Below, piece by piece: positions 34,113 through 41,655 of a DNA stretch of 64,000 nucleotides. The stretch is from assembly GCF_001187915.1 (NCBI RefSeq), contig NZ_LGIU01000085.1, positions 94,731-158,730 on the forward strand, written 5' to 3'. The position numbers and the translations under genes are program-made. The stretch is from Arthrobacter sp. RIT-PI-e. Its GTDB lineage: Bacteria > Actinomycetota > Actinomycetes > Actinomycetales > Micrococcaceae. Within the stretch, counting starts at the first letter, position 1, and each line of letters begins with the position of its first letter. The notes under the pieces are model-generated. The model had not been told where the DNA came from and did no database searches. It worked only from the letters and a program-made list of their open reading frames with translations.

Positions 34113-35161
34113 CCCAGGTGACACAGCGAAGCGCCCGGCGGACGTCGTCGGACACCGAACCGATGGTGCTGGCGTTCGACGTCGTCGTCACGCGCGTCCA
34201 GCAGCTCGGCGCGAACTTCCGCCGCATCACCTTCGGTGGGGCCGGGCTGGAGGCCTTCGGCGTGGCAGGGGACACCCTGGACCTGCGGATCAAGGTGATC
34301 ATCCCGTCCGCGGGCCGGCCGTGCCCGGACATCGCGTCGCTGATGCGGCGCGATGACGCCGGGAGCTGGTACCAGCTGTGGCTCGGGATGGACGCCGAGG
34401 AACGCGGCGCCATGCGCACCTACACCGTCCGGAACTCGCGCTGCAGGGGCGCCACTCCGGAGATCGACGTCGACTTCGTGCTGCACCTGGACGACGACGG
34501 TCGCGGGGGCCCCGCCGCCGAGTGGGCGGCAGCCGCCCGGCCCGGTGACGCCGTGTGCGTGATCGGCCCCAACGCGGCCGCGGCACAGTGCGCCACCGCG
34601 GGTGCCTACGGCGGGGGCGAAGGGCGCCCGGGCCTCGCGCAGCACGTGCTCCTCGCCGGTGCCGAGACGGCCGTCCCCGCCATCAGCTCCATCCTCGAGT
34701 CCCTCCCCGAGCACATCGGAGGCCATGCCTTCCTCGAGGTGCCCGACGCGCGGGACTTCCAGGACATCGCCACGCGCTCCTCGGTGACCGTCACCTGGCT
34801 CTCCCGGGGCGAGGCTGTCCACGGCGAGGCGCTGGACGCGGCGGTGCGCGACGCCGTCCGGGTACCCGGGTGGGTGTCCCTCGCGGGACCGGGCGGTGCG
34901 CAGGGTGGCACGGAACCCGAGGACGTGGACATCGACGGCACGATCCTCTGGGAGACCCCGCAGCGTCTCGAGGCCGCGGTGGTGCAGTCGACAGTCAACC
35001 CCGAGCGGCCCCCCGGTACCCAGCCCTTCTACGCCTGGATCGCGGGGGAGGCGGCCGTGGTGCGTGGGCTGCGCCGCTACCTCGTCCGCGACGTCGGCGT
35101 GGACCGCAAGCAGGTGGCCTTCATGGGGTACTGGCGGAAGGGCCGCGCCGAGCTCTCCTGA
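34109..35161 (+). CDS. Siderophore-interacting protein (FAD-dependent ferric reductase family)
   Basis: A 350-residue SIP-family flavoprotein. The FAD domain begins [24 protein letters not shown] and includes [10 protein letters not shown], the flavin-binding RxYTxR motif, and [25 protein letters not shown]. The NAD(P)-like domain follows ([22 protein letters not shown]), ending [12 protein letters not shown]. These proteins reduce ferric siderophores in the cytoplasm to release iron, which fits its position as the last gene of the uptake operon. The ATG at 34109 overlaps the ATPase stop. GGAGG lies upstream. Confidence 0.93.
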   Translation: MTQVTQRSARRTSSDTEPMVLAFDVVVTRVQQLGANFRRITFGGAGLEAFGVAGDTLDLRIKVIIPSAGRPCPDIASLMRRDDAGSWYQLWLGMDAEERGAMRTYTVRNSRCRGATPEIDVDFVLHLDDDGRGGPAAEWAAAARPGDAVCVIGPNAAAAQCATAGAYGGGEGRPGLAQHVLLAGAETAVPAISSILESLPEHIGGHAFLEVPDARDFQDIATRSSVTVTWLSRGEAVHGEALDAAVRDAVRVPGWVSLAGPGGAQGGTEPEDVDIDGTILWETPQRLEAAVVQSTVNPERPPGTQPFYAWIAGEAAVVRGLRRYLVRDVGVDRKQVAFMGYWRKGRAELS

Positions 35162-35390
35162 CGCCGTCCCAGGACGCTGCGGCACAGCACCTGTGTGCAC
35201 GTTGTCCACATGTCCTCGTATCCCGTGGGGTCCTGCCCCTGTGCTGCCTAGGGTTGGACGGGTCAGAGCTGGTTCCCGACCGGGCTCCTCCCGCCACCTC
35301 CGCGAGCGGCGCCCACCCGGGACGGGGGCGGACACTCGCGCCGTCCAGCGGTGAAGGGGTGTCGCTCTCCTGGAGAGAGGTGGGCGGCAC

Positions 35391-36329
35391 ATGCAGGTGG
35401 TTCCGACGGGACGGTCCACATCCGGACCCCGTCCAGCCGAGCGGGTCGATCTCGTCGGCGCACGGGAAGCGGGCGCTCAGCCCCCACGACGCCGCCGCCG
35501 GCGATGGCACCGGGGCGGGACACCCCGCGGGAGTGCAGCACTTCCGGGCGGAGGTCTGCTCGCCCTCGCGGGTCTGAGCCTCGGTGGGGCGCGCCCCGAT
35601 GCCCCCGCCGCCCCTCTCGCCGGCCATGAAGTGTCGCCGGCCCTCGTCGTGGCCGAGACGCGTCCGGGAGCAGCGGTCGTCGCGGCGGCCGGGGTAACCA
35701 TGCACCACCCCCTGGAGCCGGTGTACGCGCTGCATCCGCCTGCGGCGGAGGAAGCGGTCAGGGCTCTTTCCGTCGGGGCCGCTCCTGCTCCTCCCGCCGT
35801 GGTTCCCGCCGTTCACGCCGTGCCGGAGCCGTCCGTGCCTCCGACGCCCACTGTTCCTGCGCCGGAGGCGGCTCCTGTTCCTCCCGCTGCAGTCCCCGCC
35901 GTGGATCCTGTGCCCCCGGACGATCCCCTCGTGTTCGGACTGCCCGTGGCCGGAGCGGGTCCCACCTCTCTCTTCGGGTACCGCGTCAACCCGCTCGGAG
36001 GTGACGTCCCCGAGCTCCACACCGGCGTGGACTACGCCGGCGCCTGCGGTACCGGTGTGGTGGCGGCTGCCGCCGGGCAGGTGATCGAGTCGGGATGGCA
36101 CGCCTACGGCGGCGGCCAGCGGATCGTGGTGGACCACGGAGGAGGGGTGCAGAGCACCTACAACCACCTGAGCGCGCTCGGCATCCCGGCCGGCACCCCG
36201 GTGCAGCGCGGCACCGTCCTCGGCGCGGTCGGCAGCACCGGGAACTCCACCGGCTGCCACCTCCACTTCGAGGTGCTGGTGGACGGCCAGAAGGTGGACC
36301 CCCTACCCCGGATGGTGCCGGCGGGGTGA
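35391..36329 (+). CDS. M23 family cell-wall metallopeptidase
   Basis: A 312-residue protein with an exported layout: basic Arg-rich stretch, hydrophobic GGGLLALAGLSLGG, then about 110 residues of Pro/Ala/Val linker with repeated PAP and PAV steps. The C-terminal 120 residues are an M23 (LytM/lysostaphin) domain with metal motifs ELHTGVDYA (His, Asp) and HLHFEV, and ATGNSTG-like GSTGNSTGCHLH. It should cut peptidoglycan cross-bridges or be a division regulator. The exact start is uncertain and the ATG at 35391 is used. The 229 bp upstream hold no gene. Confidence 0.82.
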   Translation: MQVVPTGRSTSGPRPAERVDLVGAREAGAQPPRRRRRRWHRGGTPRGSAALPGGGLLALAGLSLGGARPDAPAAPLAGHEVSPALVVAETRPGAAVVAAAGVTMHHPLEPVYALHPPAAEEAVRALSVGAAPAPPAVVPAVHAVPEPSVPPTPTVPAPEAAPVPPAAVPAVDPVPPDDPLVFGLPVAGAGPTSLFGYRVNPLGGDVPELHTGVDYAGACGTGVVAAAAGQVIESGWHAYGGGQRIVVDHGGGVQSTYNHLSALGIPAGTPVQRGTVLGAVGSTGNSTGCHLHFEVLVDGQKVDPLPRMVPAG

Positions 36330-36349
36330 GGGTCGTGCGGAGCATCCCC

Positions 36350-37345
36350 TCAGGGCAGTGGCTCGCTCACCACGGCCGGGTCCTTGTAGCCGAACGGCAT
36401 CCGGAGCCTGAGGGAGTAGGGCTTGACCTCGAAGGTCAGGTGCTTCGCCTTGCCGAGGGGGTCGCCGTCGAGCTGCACCTCGAGCGGTTCCTCGAGGGTG
36501 ACCTCCGCGGTGTGGCACTGGAAGTACTCCACCGAGGGATCCTTGCTCCTCCCCCGCGTGAAAAGGTTGCCCAGCACGCCGAGCCAGCCCAGTCTGCCCG
36601 AGGGCGCCACGGTCATGAGGTCCATGAGACCGTCGTCGATCTTGGCCCCCGGGAAGATCTCGAGCCCTCCCATGATCTTGCCGCAGTTGCCCCCCATGAC
36701 ACTGCGCAGATGCCGCTCGAAGGGCTCACCACCGTCCACCGACACCCGAACCCGGGTGGGCCTGCCCGGGAGATTCCGGATCCCGGCATCCACGTAGGCG
36801 AGCCAGCCCACCTTGTCCTTCAGATCGTCCCGGGTGTCCGACATGATCGCGGCGTCGAAACCGAGTCCCGCCATCACGAGGAAGACGTGGGAGGTGTCCG
36901 CCCGGTCCAGGGTCACGTGCACCACGTCGATCTTGCGCTCGGTCCCCCGGAACGCGGCGTCCACGGCGGCGCCCGGGTCGTCGACGGCGATGTCCAGGTT
37001 GCGGGCCAGGAGATTACCCGTTCCCAGCGGCACCAGGGCCATGAGGGTGTCGCTGCCCGCCAGCTCCTCGGCGACGCAGCGCACCGTGCCGTCCCCGCCC
37101 GCAGCGATCACGAGATCCACCCCGGCCTCAAGGGCCTGCCGGGCCTGCCCGCGCCCCGGGTCGTCCTCCGTGGTCTCGATCACCAGCGGGGTGTCCCAGC
37201 CGTCCTCCGCGGCGATCCGCTCCACCGCGCTCCGGACGTCGTCGGTGCCCGATTTGACGGGGTTGATGACGAGTGCCGCCCGACGGCCGCCCGACCCGGT
37301 GTCGGGTGCGCTCACAGGTTCCTCCGGTGCTGCTGCGGCCATCAT
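36350..37345 (-). CDS. Diacylglycerol kinase family lipid kinase
   Basis: A 331-residue member of the DAGK/sphingosine kinase-like family. The nucleotide motif AAGGDGTVRCVAEELAGSD is present near residue 80, as are VPLGTGNLLARNLDIA and the C-terminal domain ELEVQLDGDPLG-type strand (EPLEVQLDGDPLGKAKHL). Members phosphorylate diacylglycerol or related lipids at the membrane. It is divergent from the SGNH hydrolase gene with 80 bp between starts and converges on the M23 peptidase gene. GAGGAAGAC precedes the ATG. Confidence 0.9.
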   Translation of the reverse strand: MMAAAAPEEPVSAPDTGSGGRRAALVINPVKSGTDDVRSAVERIAAEDGWDTPLVIETTEDDPGRGQARQALEAGVDLVIAAGGDGTVRCVAEELAGSDTLMALVPLGTGNLLARNLDIAVDDPGAAVDAAFRGTERKIDVVHVTLDRADTSHVFLVMAGLGFDAAIMSDTRDDLKDKVGWLAYVDAGIRNLPGRPTRVRVSVDGGEPFERHLRSVMGGNCGKIMGGLEIFPGAKIDDGLMDLMTVAPSGRLGWLGVLGNLFTRGRSKDPSVEYFQCHTAEVTLEEPLEVQLDGDPLGKAKHLTFEVKPYSLRLRMPFGYKDPAVVSEPLP

Positions 37346-37425
37346 GTCTTCCTCCGGCTCGGGTGGGTCTGTGTCTGAGGCGAGCTTATCCCGGGGGGTC
37401 CGTGCGCGAGGGTAATCTGTGGTCG

Positions 37426-38238
37426 GTGACCCCAGTACAGCGATACGTGGCCCTCGGTGACTCCTTCACGGAAGGGGTGGGTGATCCTGACCCGGGATCC
37501 CCCAACGGCGTGCGCGGGTGGGCGGACCGCGTGGCGGAGCAGCTCGTCCTCGCGGACCCGTCCTGGAGCTACGCGAACCTCGCCGTCCGCGGCAAGAAGA
37601 TGCACCAGATCCTCGACGAGCAGATCGACGCCGCGCTCGCCCTCGAGCCGGGCATCGTGACGATCTACGCGGGCGCCAATGACATCCTGCGGCCCCGCGT
37701 GGACATCGACGGCCTGATGGCCGCGTACGACGACGGCGTGGGGCGGCTCCGGGACGCAGGGATCGACGTCGTGCTCTTCACCGGCTTCGACACCTCCGGT
37801 TCCGCCGTCTTCGGCAAGACCCGTGGGCGCACGGCCGTCTACAACGAGTGGGTGCGCGAGATCGCCGATGCGCGTTCGACGACGGTGGTGGACTACTGGC
37901 GGCTGCGGGAGTTCCAGGACTGGGGGTACTGGGACGTGGACCGGATGCACATGTCCACCGCCGGGCACACGCTCATGGCGGCGCGCGTGCTCGAGGCGAT
38001 GAAGGCGTCCCACGCGATCGAGCTGCCCGAGCTGGAGACGCGCCCCGCGCTGAAGCGGGCGGACCAGTTGCGGGCCGACGCCCGGTGGGCGCGGGAGTAC
38101 CTCAGCCCGTGGGTGGGGCGGCGGCTGCGCGGGGTCTCCTCGGGCGACGAGCTGTCGGCGAAGTACCCGGTACCGGGACACCCGTATCGGATCGGTGCGG
38201 GCTCAGACCAGCAGGGCGGTGCAGCCGGCACCACCTGA
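37426..38238 (+). CDS. SGNH/GDSL hydrolase
   Basis: A 270-residue SGNH hydrolase. Block I is YVALGDSFTEG (Ser nucleophile), block II Gly is in LAVRGKKM, block III is YAGANDILRP (Asn) and block V is DRMHMSTAGHTLMA (Asp, His). The enzyme hydrolyses esters, probably acyl or acetyl groups. No signal peptide is seen, so it acts inside the cell. The GTG at 37426 is chosen because the fold begins six residues later. Confidence 0.92.
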   Translation: MTPVQRYVALGDSFTEGVGDPDPGSPNGVRGWADRVAEQLVLADPSWSYANLAVRGKKMHQILDEQIDAALALEPGIVTIYAGANDILRPRVDIDGLMAAYDDGVGRLRDAGIDVVLFTGFDTSGSAVFGKTRGRTAVYNEWVREIADARSTTVVDYWRLREFQDWGYWDVDRMHMSTAGHTLMAARVLEAMKASHAIELPELETRPALKRADQLRADARWAREYLSPWVGRRLRGVSSGDELSAKYPVPGHPYRIGAGSDQQGGAAGTT

Positions 38239-38248
38239 TCCGGGTACC

Positions 38249-38280
38249 CACGGTTCCCCGGGCGGTCCCGGGGAACCGTG
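38249..38280 (+). terminator. Terminator after the SGNH hydrolase gene
   Basis: A 14-bp perfect stem (CACGGTTCCCCGGG and its complement) with loop CGGT begins 10 bp after the stop. Confidence 0.88.
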
Positions 38281-38302
38281 ACCCGTGTGCCAGAATGAGC
38301 TG

Positions 38303-38809
38303 ATGGAGGCGAACTGGCTCACACCCGACGAACGGCGGGCATGGCTGGCCCTCCAGGCCCTGACCTCGCTGCTGCCCGCCACCCTGGACACCTTCCTGTT
38401 CCGCGAGGCGCGGATCACGCTCTTCGACTACCACGTGCTGGCGATGCTCTCCGAGGCGGAGGGAACCAGATTGCCCATGAGTGAGCTCGCCGCGCGTTCC
38501 ACGGCCTCGCTCTCGCGCCTGAGCCACGTGGTGAAGAAGCTCGAGGGCAGGGGGTGGGTGACCCGGCAGCCGTCCGACTCCGACGGCAGGGTGACCACGG
38601 CGGAATTGACCACCGAGGGTCTGGGGATGCTCACGGGCCTGGCCGTGGCCCACGTGACCCAGGTCCGCTCCACGGTGTTCGATCCGCTGGACGAGCAGGA
38701 CGTCGCGGACCTCGAGCGGATCGGCCGCAGGATCCTCGGGAAGCTGGACAGCACGCACTGGATCCTCACCGACGACGATCCGGCCGCGACCCGTGCAGGT
38801 AACGGTTGA
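38303..38809 (+). CDS. MarR family transcriptional regulator
   Basis: A 168-residue MarR-type winged helix protein. The DNA-binding core is LFDYHVLAMLSEAEGTRLPMSELAARSTASLSRLSHVVKKLEGRGWVTRQPSDSDGRVTTAELTTEG, with the DxR wing (SDSDGR). Dimerisation helices flank it. MarR proteins usually repress nearby genes and respond to small ligands. No divergent target exists here, because both neighbours run the same way. The ATG at 38303 is taken; a GTG 18 bp earlier is possible. Confidence 0.9.
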   Translation: MEANWLTPDERRAWLALQALTSLLPATLDTFLFREARITLFDYHVLAMLSEAEGTRLPMSELAARSTASLSRLSHVVKKLEGRGWVTRQPSDSDGRVTTAELTTEGLGMLTGLAVAHVTQVRSTVFDPLDEQDVADLERIGRRILGKLDSTHWILTDDDPAATRAGNG

Positions 38810-38834
38810 CCGACCCGACAGGACGAGGAGCACC

Positions 38835-39977
38835 ATGAGCCGGCAGATCCGATTCCGCCACCACCCGCGCATTCTCGCGATAGTCCTCGCCGGGGGAGCA
38901 GGAGGGAGGCTGGGGGCCCTCACCGATCACCGGGCGAAACCTGCGATGCCGCTCGGTGGCAGTTTCCGCCTGATCGACATCCCGCTCTCCAACCTGCTGC
39001 ACAGCGGGATCTCGGACGTCTGGATCATGGAGCAGTACCAGCCCAAGACCATCAACGACCACCTCGCGAACGGCAGGCCCTGGGACCTGGACCGTACCCG
39101 TGGCGGACTGCTCGTCCTGCCGCCCTACAGCGGGCACGAGGGTGAGGGCTTCGCGGAGGGCAATGCGGACGGACTCCTCCGCCAGGTACCCTTCATCCGC
39201 GACTTCGACCCCGACCTGGTGCTGGTACTGAGCTCGGACCACCTCTACCGGTTGGACTTCCGCGACGTCGTCGACACCCACCTGCGGTCCGACGCCGCGC
39301 TGACCATGGTGACGGTCGATTTCGACGGTGACGCCTCGAGCCACGGGGTGGTGACGGTTGCGGAGGGCGGAGCGGTCACGGGGTTCGAGTACAAGCCGGA
39401 GAACCCGAGGACCAGCATCGTCTCGGCGGAGGGGTTCCTCTACACGGCGGACACACTCCTCGACGCCCTCACGCACCTGGAGGCCGAGCACGGGGGCATC
39501 GGTGACTACGGGGACCATCTCGTCCCGCACCTCGTGGAACAGGGTTCCGTGGTGGAGCACCGGCTCACCGGGTACTGGCGTGATCTCGGCACGCCCGCCA
39601 ACTACCTCCGGGCGCACCTGGATCTCGTGGCGGGGAAGGGCCTGGACCTGGCCGATCCGGAGTGGCCCGTGCTCACCGAGCCGCCGCTGCTGGCTCCCGC
39701 CCTCGTGGCCGAGGGTGCCGTGGTGGCGGACGCCCTGATCGCCGCGGGGGCGGTGGTGCGCGGGACGGTCCGGCGGAGCGTGATCGGTGCCGGCGCGGTG
39801 GTGGAAGCGGGTTCGGTGGTGGAGGACTCGGTGCTGCTGGACGGCGTACGGGTACAGGAGGGCGCCGTGGTCCGCCACGCCGTCGTCGACTCCGGCGCCC
39901 GGCTGTCGGGCGAGAGCACAGGGGCAGGTCCGGACGATCCCGTGGTGGTGGGCAGGGACGGCAGGACGACCGGCTGA
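38835..39977 (+). CDS. GlgC-like nucleotidyltransferase (ADP-glucose pyrophosphorylase family)
   Basis: A 380-residue sugar-nucleotide pyrophosphorylase. The N-terminal signature is ILAIVLAGGAGGRLGALTDHRAKPAMPLGG, followed by IDIPLSNLLHSGISDVWIMEQYQ, SSDHLYRLDF and EGFLYTADTLLDAL. The C-terminus is a left-handed beta-helix with hexapeptide repeats (VVADALIAAGAVVRGTVRRSVIGAGAVV). It should make ADP-glucose or a related NDP-sugar for glycogen or alpha-glucan synthesis. It is shorter than classical GlgC (about 410) and may be a specialised paralog. GAGGAG precedes the ATG. Confidence 0.85.
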   Translation: MSRQIRFRHHPRILAIVLAGGAGGRLGALTDHRAKPAMPLGGSFRLIDIPLSNLLHSGISDVWIMEQYQPKTINDHLANGRPWDLDRTRGGLLVLPPYSGHEGEGFAEGNADGLLRQVPFIRDFDPDLVLVLSSDHLYRLDFRDVVDTHLRSDAALTMVTVDFDGDASSHGVVTVAEGGAVTGFEYKPENPRTSIVSAEGFLYTADTLLDALTHLEAEHGGIGDYGDHLVPHLVEQGSVVEHRLTGYWRDLGTPANYLRAHLDLVAGKGLDLADPEWPVLTEPPLLAPALVAEGAVVADALIAAGAVVRGTVRRSVIGAGAVVEAGSVVEDSVLLDGVRVQEGAVVRHAVVDSGARLSGESTGAGPDDPVVVGRDGRTTG

Positions 39978-39982
39978 CCCGT

Positions 39983-40011
39983 TTGGCACCGCCGAATCAT
40001 GTCGGTAGTAT
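39983..40011 (+). promoter_or_regulatory. Strong sigma70-like promoter upstream of the L28-L33-S14 cluster
   Basis: TTGGCA (39983-39988) and TAGTAT (40006-40011) are exactly 17 bp apart. Transcription would begin near 40018, giving a leader of about 265 nt before rpmB, or a separate small RNA. I found no recognisable tRNA or riboswitch in 40018-40200. The stretch 39978-40282 holds only this promoter and the dyad at 40204. Confidence 0.55.
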
Positions 40012-40203
40012 GGTAAGGCGTTTGGCTGCAGCCGGTGCTGCCCGTTCTCAGGAGGGGTCAGGATCGGCCCGGCTACCCGTGACCACTGGAATTCAGGGCT
40101 GTGCCCGGCCGTCAGGCCGCGCACTGCCCGATCTTCACCGTCTTCCCCGCGGCGAGGCGCTTCGGCAGGTTCTCACCCTGCCAGGTAAACCTCCGGAAAG
40201 CTG

Positions 40204-40226
40204 CAGTAATAACGGTGTCATTACTG
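40204..40226. promoter_or_regulatory. Zur-type operator (23-bp dyad) before the zinc-independent ribosomal protein genes
   Basis: The arms CAGTAAT and ATTACTG are exact complements, with further symmetric AC and GT inside, centred on 40215. The site lies 56 bp before rpmB. AT-rich dyads of this kind, with TAAT/ATTA arms, are bound by Zur. The downstream genes are the classical Zur targets in actinobacteria. Confidence 0.72.
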
Positions 40227-40282
40227 GTGGCGGGACGCTCGAGAGGTGATTCCGTCACATCCAACTGATCTGGAGGAGAGTT

Positions 40283-40519
40283 ATGGCAGCCCACTGCCAA
40301 GTGACCGGAGCCGAGCCCGGCTTTGGACACAGCATTTCCCACTCGCACCGCCGCAACAAGCGCCGGTTCGACCCGAACATTCAGAAGAAGCGCTACTACG
40401 TGCCTTCCCTTCGCCGCAATGTCACGCTGCAGGTCTCGGCCCGCGGCATCAAGACCATCGACGTCCGTGGCATCGATGCGGTCGTCGCGTCGATCCTCGC
40501 GAGGGGAGTGAAGCTCTAG
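40283..40519 (+). CDS. rpmB: 50S ribosomal protein L28, zinc-independent type
   Basis: A 78-residue L28: [45 protein letters not shown]. It lacks the CxxC pairs of the zinc-binding form, having one lone Cys, so it is the C-minus paralog that replaces the zinc form when zinc is scarce. It is first in a tight L28-L33-S14 operon behind a Zur-like dyad. GGAGGAG precedes the ATG. The stop TAG overlaps the next GTG by one base. Confidence 0.96.
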   Translation: MAAHCQVTGAEPGFGHSISHSHRRNKRRFDPNIQKKRYYVPSLRRNVTLQVSARGIKTIDVRGIDAVVASILARGVKL

Positions 40520-40686
40520 TGGCGAAGGACAAGGACGTACGTCCGATCATCAAGCTGAAGTCCACCGCGGGTACGGGCTATACCTACGTGACGCGCAAGA
40601 ACCGGCGTAACGACCCCGACCGCATGGTCCTCATGAAGTACGACCCCAAGATCCGCAAGCATGTCGAATTCCGAGAGGAGCGCTAA
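40519..40686 (+). CDS. rpmG: 50S ribosomal protein L33, zinc-independent type
   Basis: A 55-residue L33 ([48 protein letters not shown]) without any cysteine, hence the zinc-free paralog. It starts at GTG 40519, overlapping the L28 stop, with GAGGGGAG upstream. It is the second gene of the zinc-response ribosomal operon. Confidence 0.96.
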   Translation: MAKDKDVRPIIKLKSTAGTGYTYVTRKNRRNDPDRMVLMKYDPKIRKHVEFREER

Positions 40687-40688
40687 GC

Positions 40689-40994
40689 ATGGCCAAGAAG
40701 TCGAAGATTGCTCGTAACGAGCAGCGCAAGGTCATCGTGGAGCGCTACGCGGCCAAGCGCCTCGAGCTCAAGAAGACCCTCGTGGACGAGAACGCCACGG
40801 ACGATGCACGTGAAGCTGCTCGCCTCGGTCTGCAGAAGCTCCCGCGCAACGCCTCGCCGGTGCGCCTGCGCAACCGCGACCAGATCGACGGGCGCCCCCG
40901 CGGTACCCTCCAGAAGTTCGGGATCTCGCGCGTGCGTTTCCGTGACATGGCACACCGCGGCGAGCTGCCCGGTGTGACCAAGTCCAGCTGGTAG
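40689..40994 (+). CDS. rpsN: 30S ribosomal protein S14, zinc-independent type
   Basis: A 101-residue S14 of the long, cysteine-free class ([27 protein letters not shown] at the front, [40 protein letters not shown] at the end). The short zinc-binding S14 would be about 61 residues with CxxC motifs. It is third in the L28-L33-S14 cluster, 2 bp after L33 with GAGAGGAG upstream. The cluster ends in a terminator at 41054. Confidence 0.97.
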   Translation: MAKKSKIARNEQRKVIVERYAAKRLELKKTLVDENATDDAREAARLGLQKLPRNASPVRLRNRDQIDGRPRGTLQKFGISRVRFRDMAHRGELPGVTKSSW

Positions 40995-41053
40995 CACGTC
41001 CCGCGGAACCGACCGTTCCGCCCGCAGTACCCGCCACATGACGTGGTGACCGT

Positions 41054-41089
41054 CAGGAAGCCGGCAGCCCTCGGGGTGCCGGCTTCCTG
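41054..41089 (+). terminator. Terminator of the rpmB-rpmG-rpsN operon
   Basis: CAGGAAGCCGGCA pairs with TGCCGGCTTCCTG around a 10-nt loop, 59 bp after the rpsN stop. Confidence 0.85.
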
Positions 41090-41267
41090 CATCCGGGTCC
41101 CGGCGAGCCCGGTGGGCGTGCCGGAGGGGTTCGAAGAACACCCGTTCGGGGTGCGGAACCCCGACAACACGCGGCGGTCGCCCTCCAAGCTGGTAGGTTT
41201 TCGCACAGAGGCTTTTCGAATACCGTGAAGAGCTCGTTCCCGAGAGTGACGTCCAGGAGGACCCAAA

Positions 41268-41546
41268 TTGGCTAAGAACCGTAGTGAACTCGTTGCAGAG
41301 GTGGCCGAGAAGGCCGATACCAGCCAGGCCGCCGTCAACAGTGTCCTTGATGCGCTGTTCGACGTCTTCGCCGAGTCCGTGGCCAAGGATGAGAAGATCA
41401 CCATCCCCGGCTGGCTCGCCGTCGAGCGCACGAGCCGCGCAGCGCGCACCGGCCGTAACCCGCAGACCGGTGAGACCATCCAGATCGCCGCCGGTCACAG
41501 CGTCAAGCTGACCGCCGGGTCGAAGCTCAAGGCTTCCGCCAAGTAG
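41268..41546 (+). CDS. hup: HU family DNA-binding protein
   Basis: A 92-residue HU protein: AKNRSELVAEVAEKADTSQAAVNSVLDALFDVFAESVAKDEKITIPGWLAVERTSRAARTGRNPQTGETIQIAAGHSVKLTAGSKLKASAK. The beta-arm with RNPQTGE is intact. It lacks the Lys-rich C-terminal tail of mycobacterial HupB. It packs and bends DNA. The start is TTG at 41268 with AGGAGG 9 nt upstream. A terminator follows. The 178 bp between the upstream terminator and this gene must hold its promoter, which I cannot place firmly. Confidence 0.96.
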   Translation: MAKNRSELVAEVAEKADTSQAAVNSVLDALFDVFAESVAKDEKITIPGWLAVERTSRAARTGRNPQTGETIQIAAGHSVKLTAGSKLKASAK

Positions 41547-41555
41547 TTCCACCCA

Positions 41556-41590
41556 CGAAGGACCGCTGCTGATCCAGCAGCGGTCCTTCG
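41556..41590 (+). terminator. Terminator of the HU gene
   Basis: A perfect 16-bp stem (CGAAGGACCGCTGCTG and its complement) with a 3-nt loop, 9 bp after the stop. Confidence 0.92.
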
Positions 41591-41655
41591 TGCTCGGTGC
41601 CGGGAGCCTCGTCCGGCCGTAGACGGATTAGCGCTGGTTCTACTGCAGGTAGAGA

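Noticed and set aside
35200..35216. Terminator after the siderophore operon
   Set aside because: Only a 5-bp CACAG/CTGTG stem is seen, too weak to call.
35162..35390. Possible c-di-AMP (ydaO) riboswitch before the M23 peptidase gene
   Set aside because: Such riboswitches often precede cell-wall peptidase genes in actinobacteria, but the conserved blocks (GGGGTGAAT, and CCGAACCCGTCAGCTAACC near the 3' end) are absent. I see nothing else firm in this gap.
40112..40348. A 78-codon minus-strand frame ending KRLAAGKTVKIGQCAA across the rpmB leader
   Set aside because: Its start lies inside rpmB on the opposite strand, it has no ribosome binding site, and it covers the Zur-like dyad. It is probably a chance open frame.
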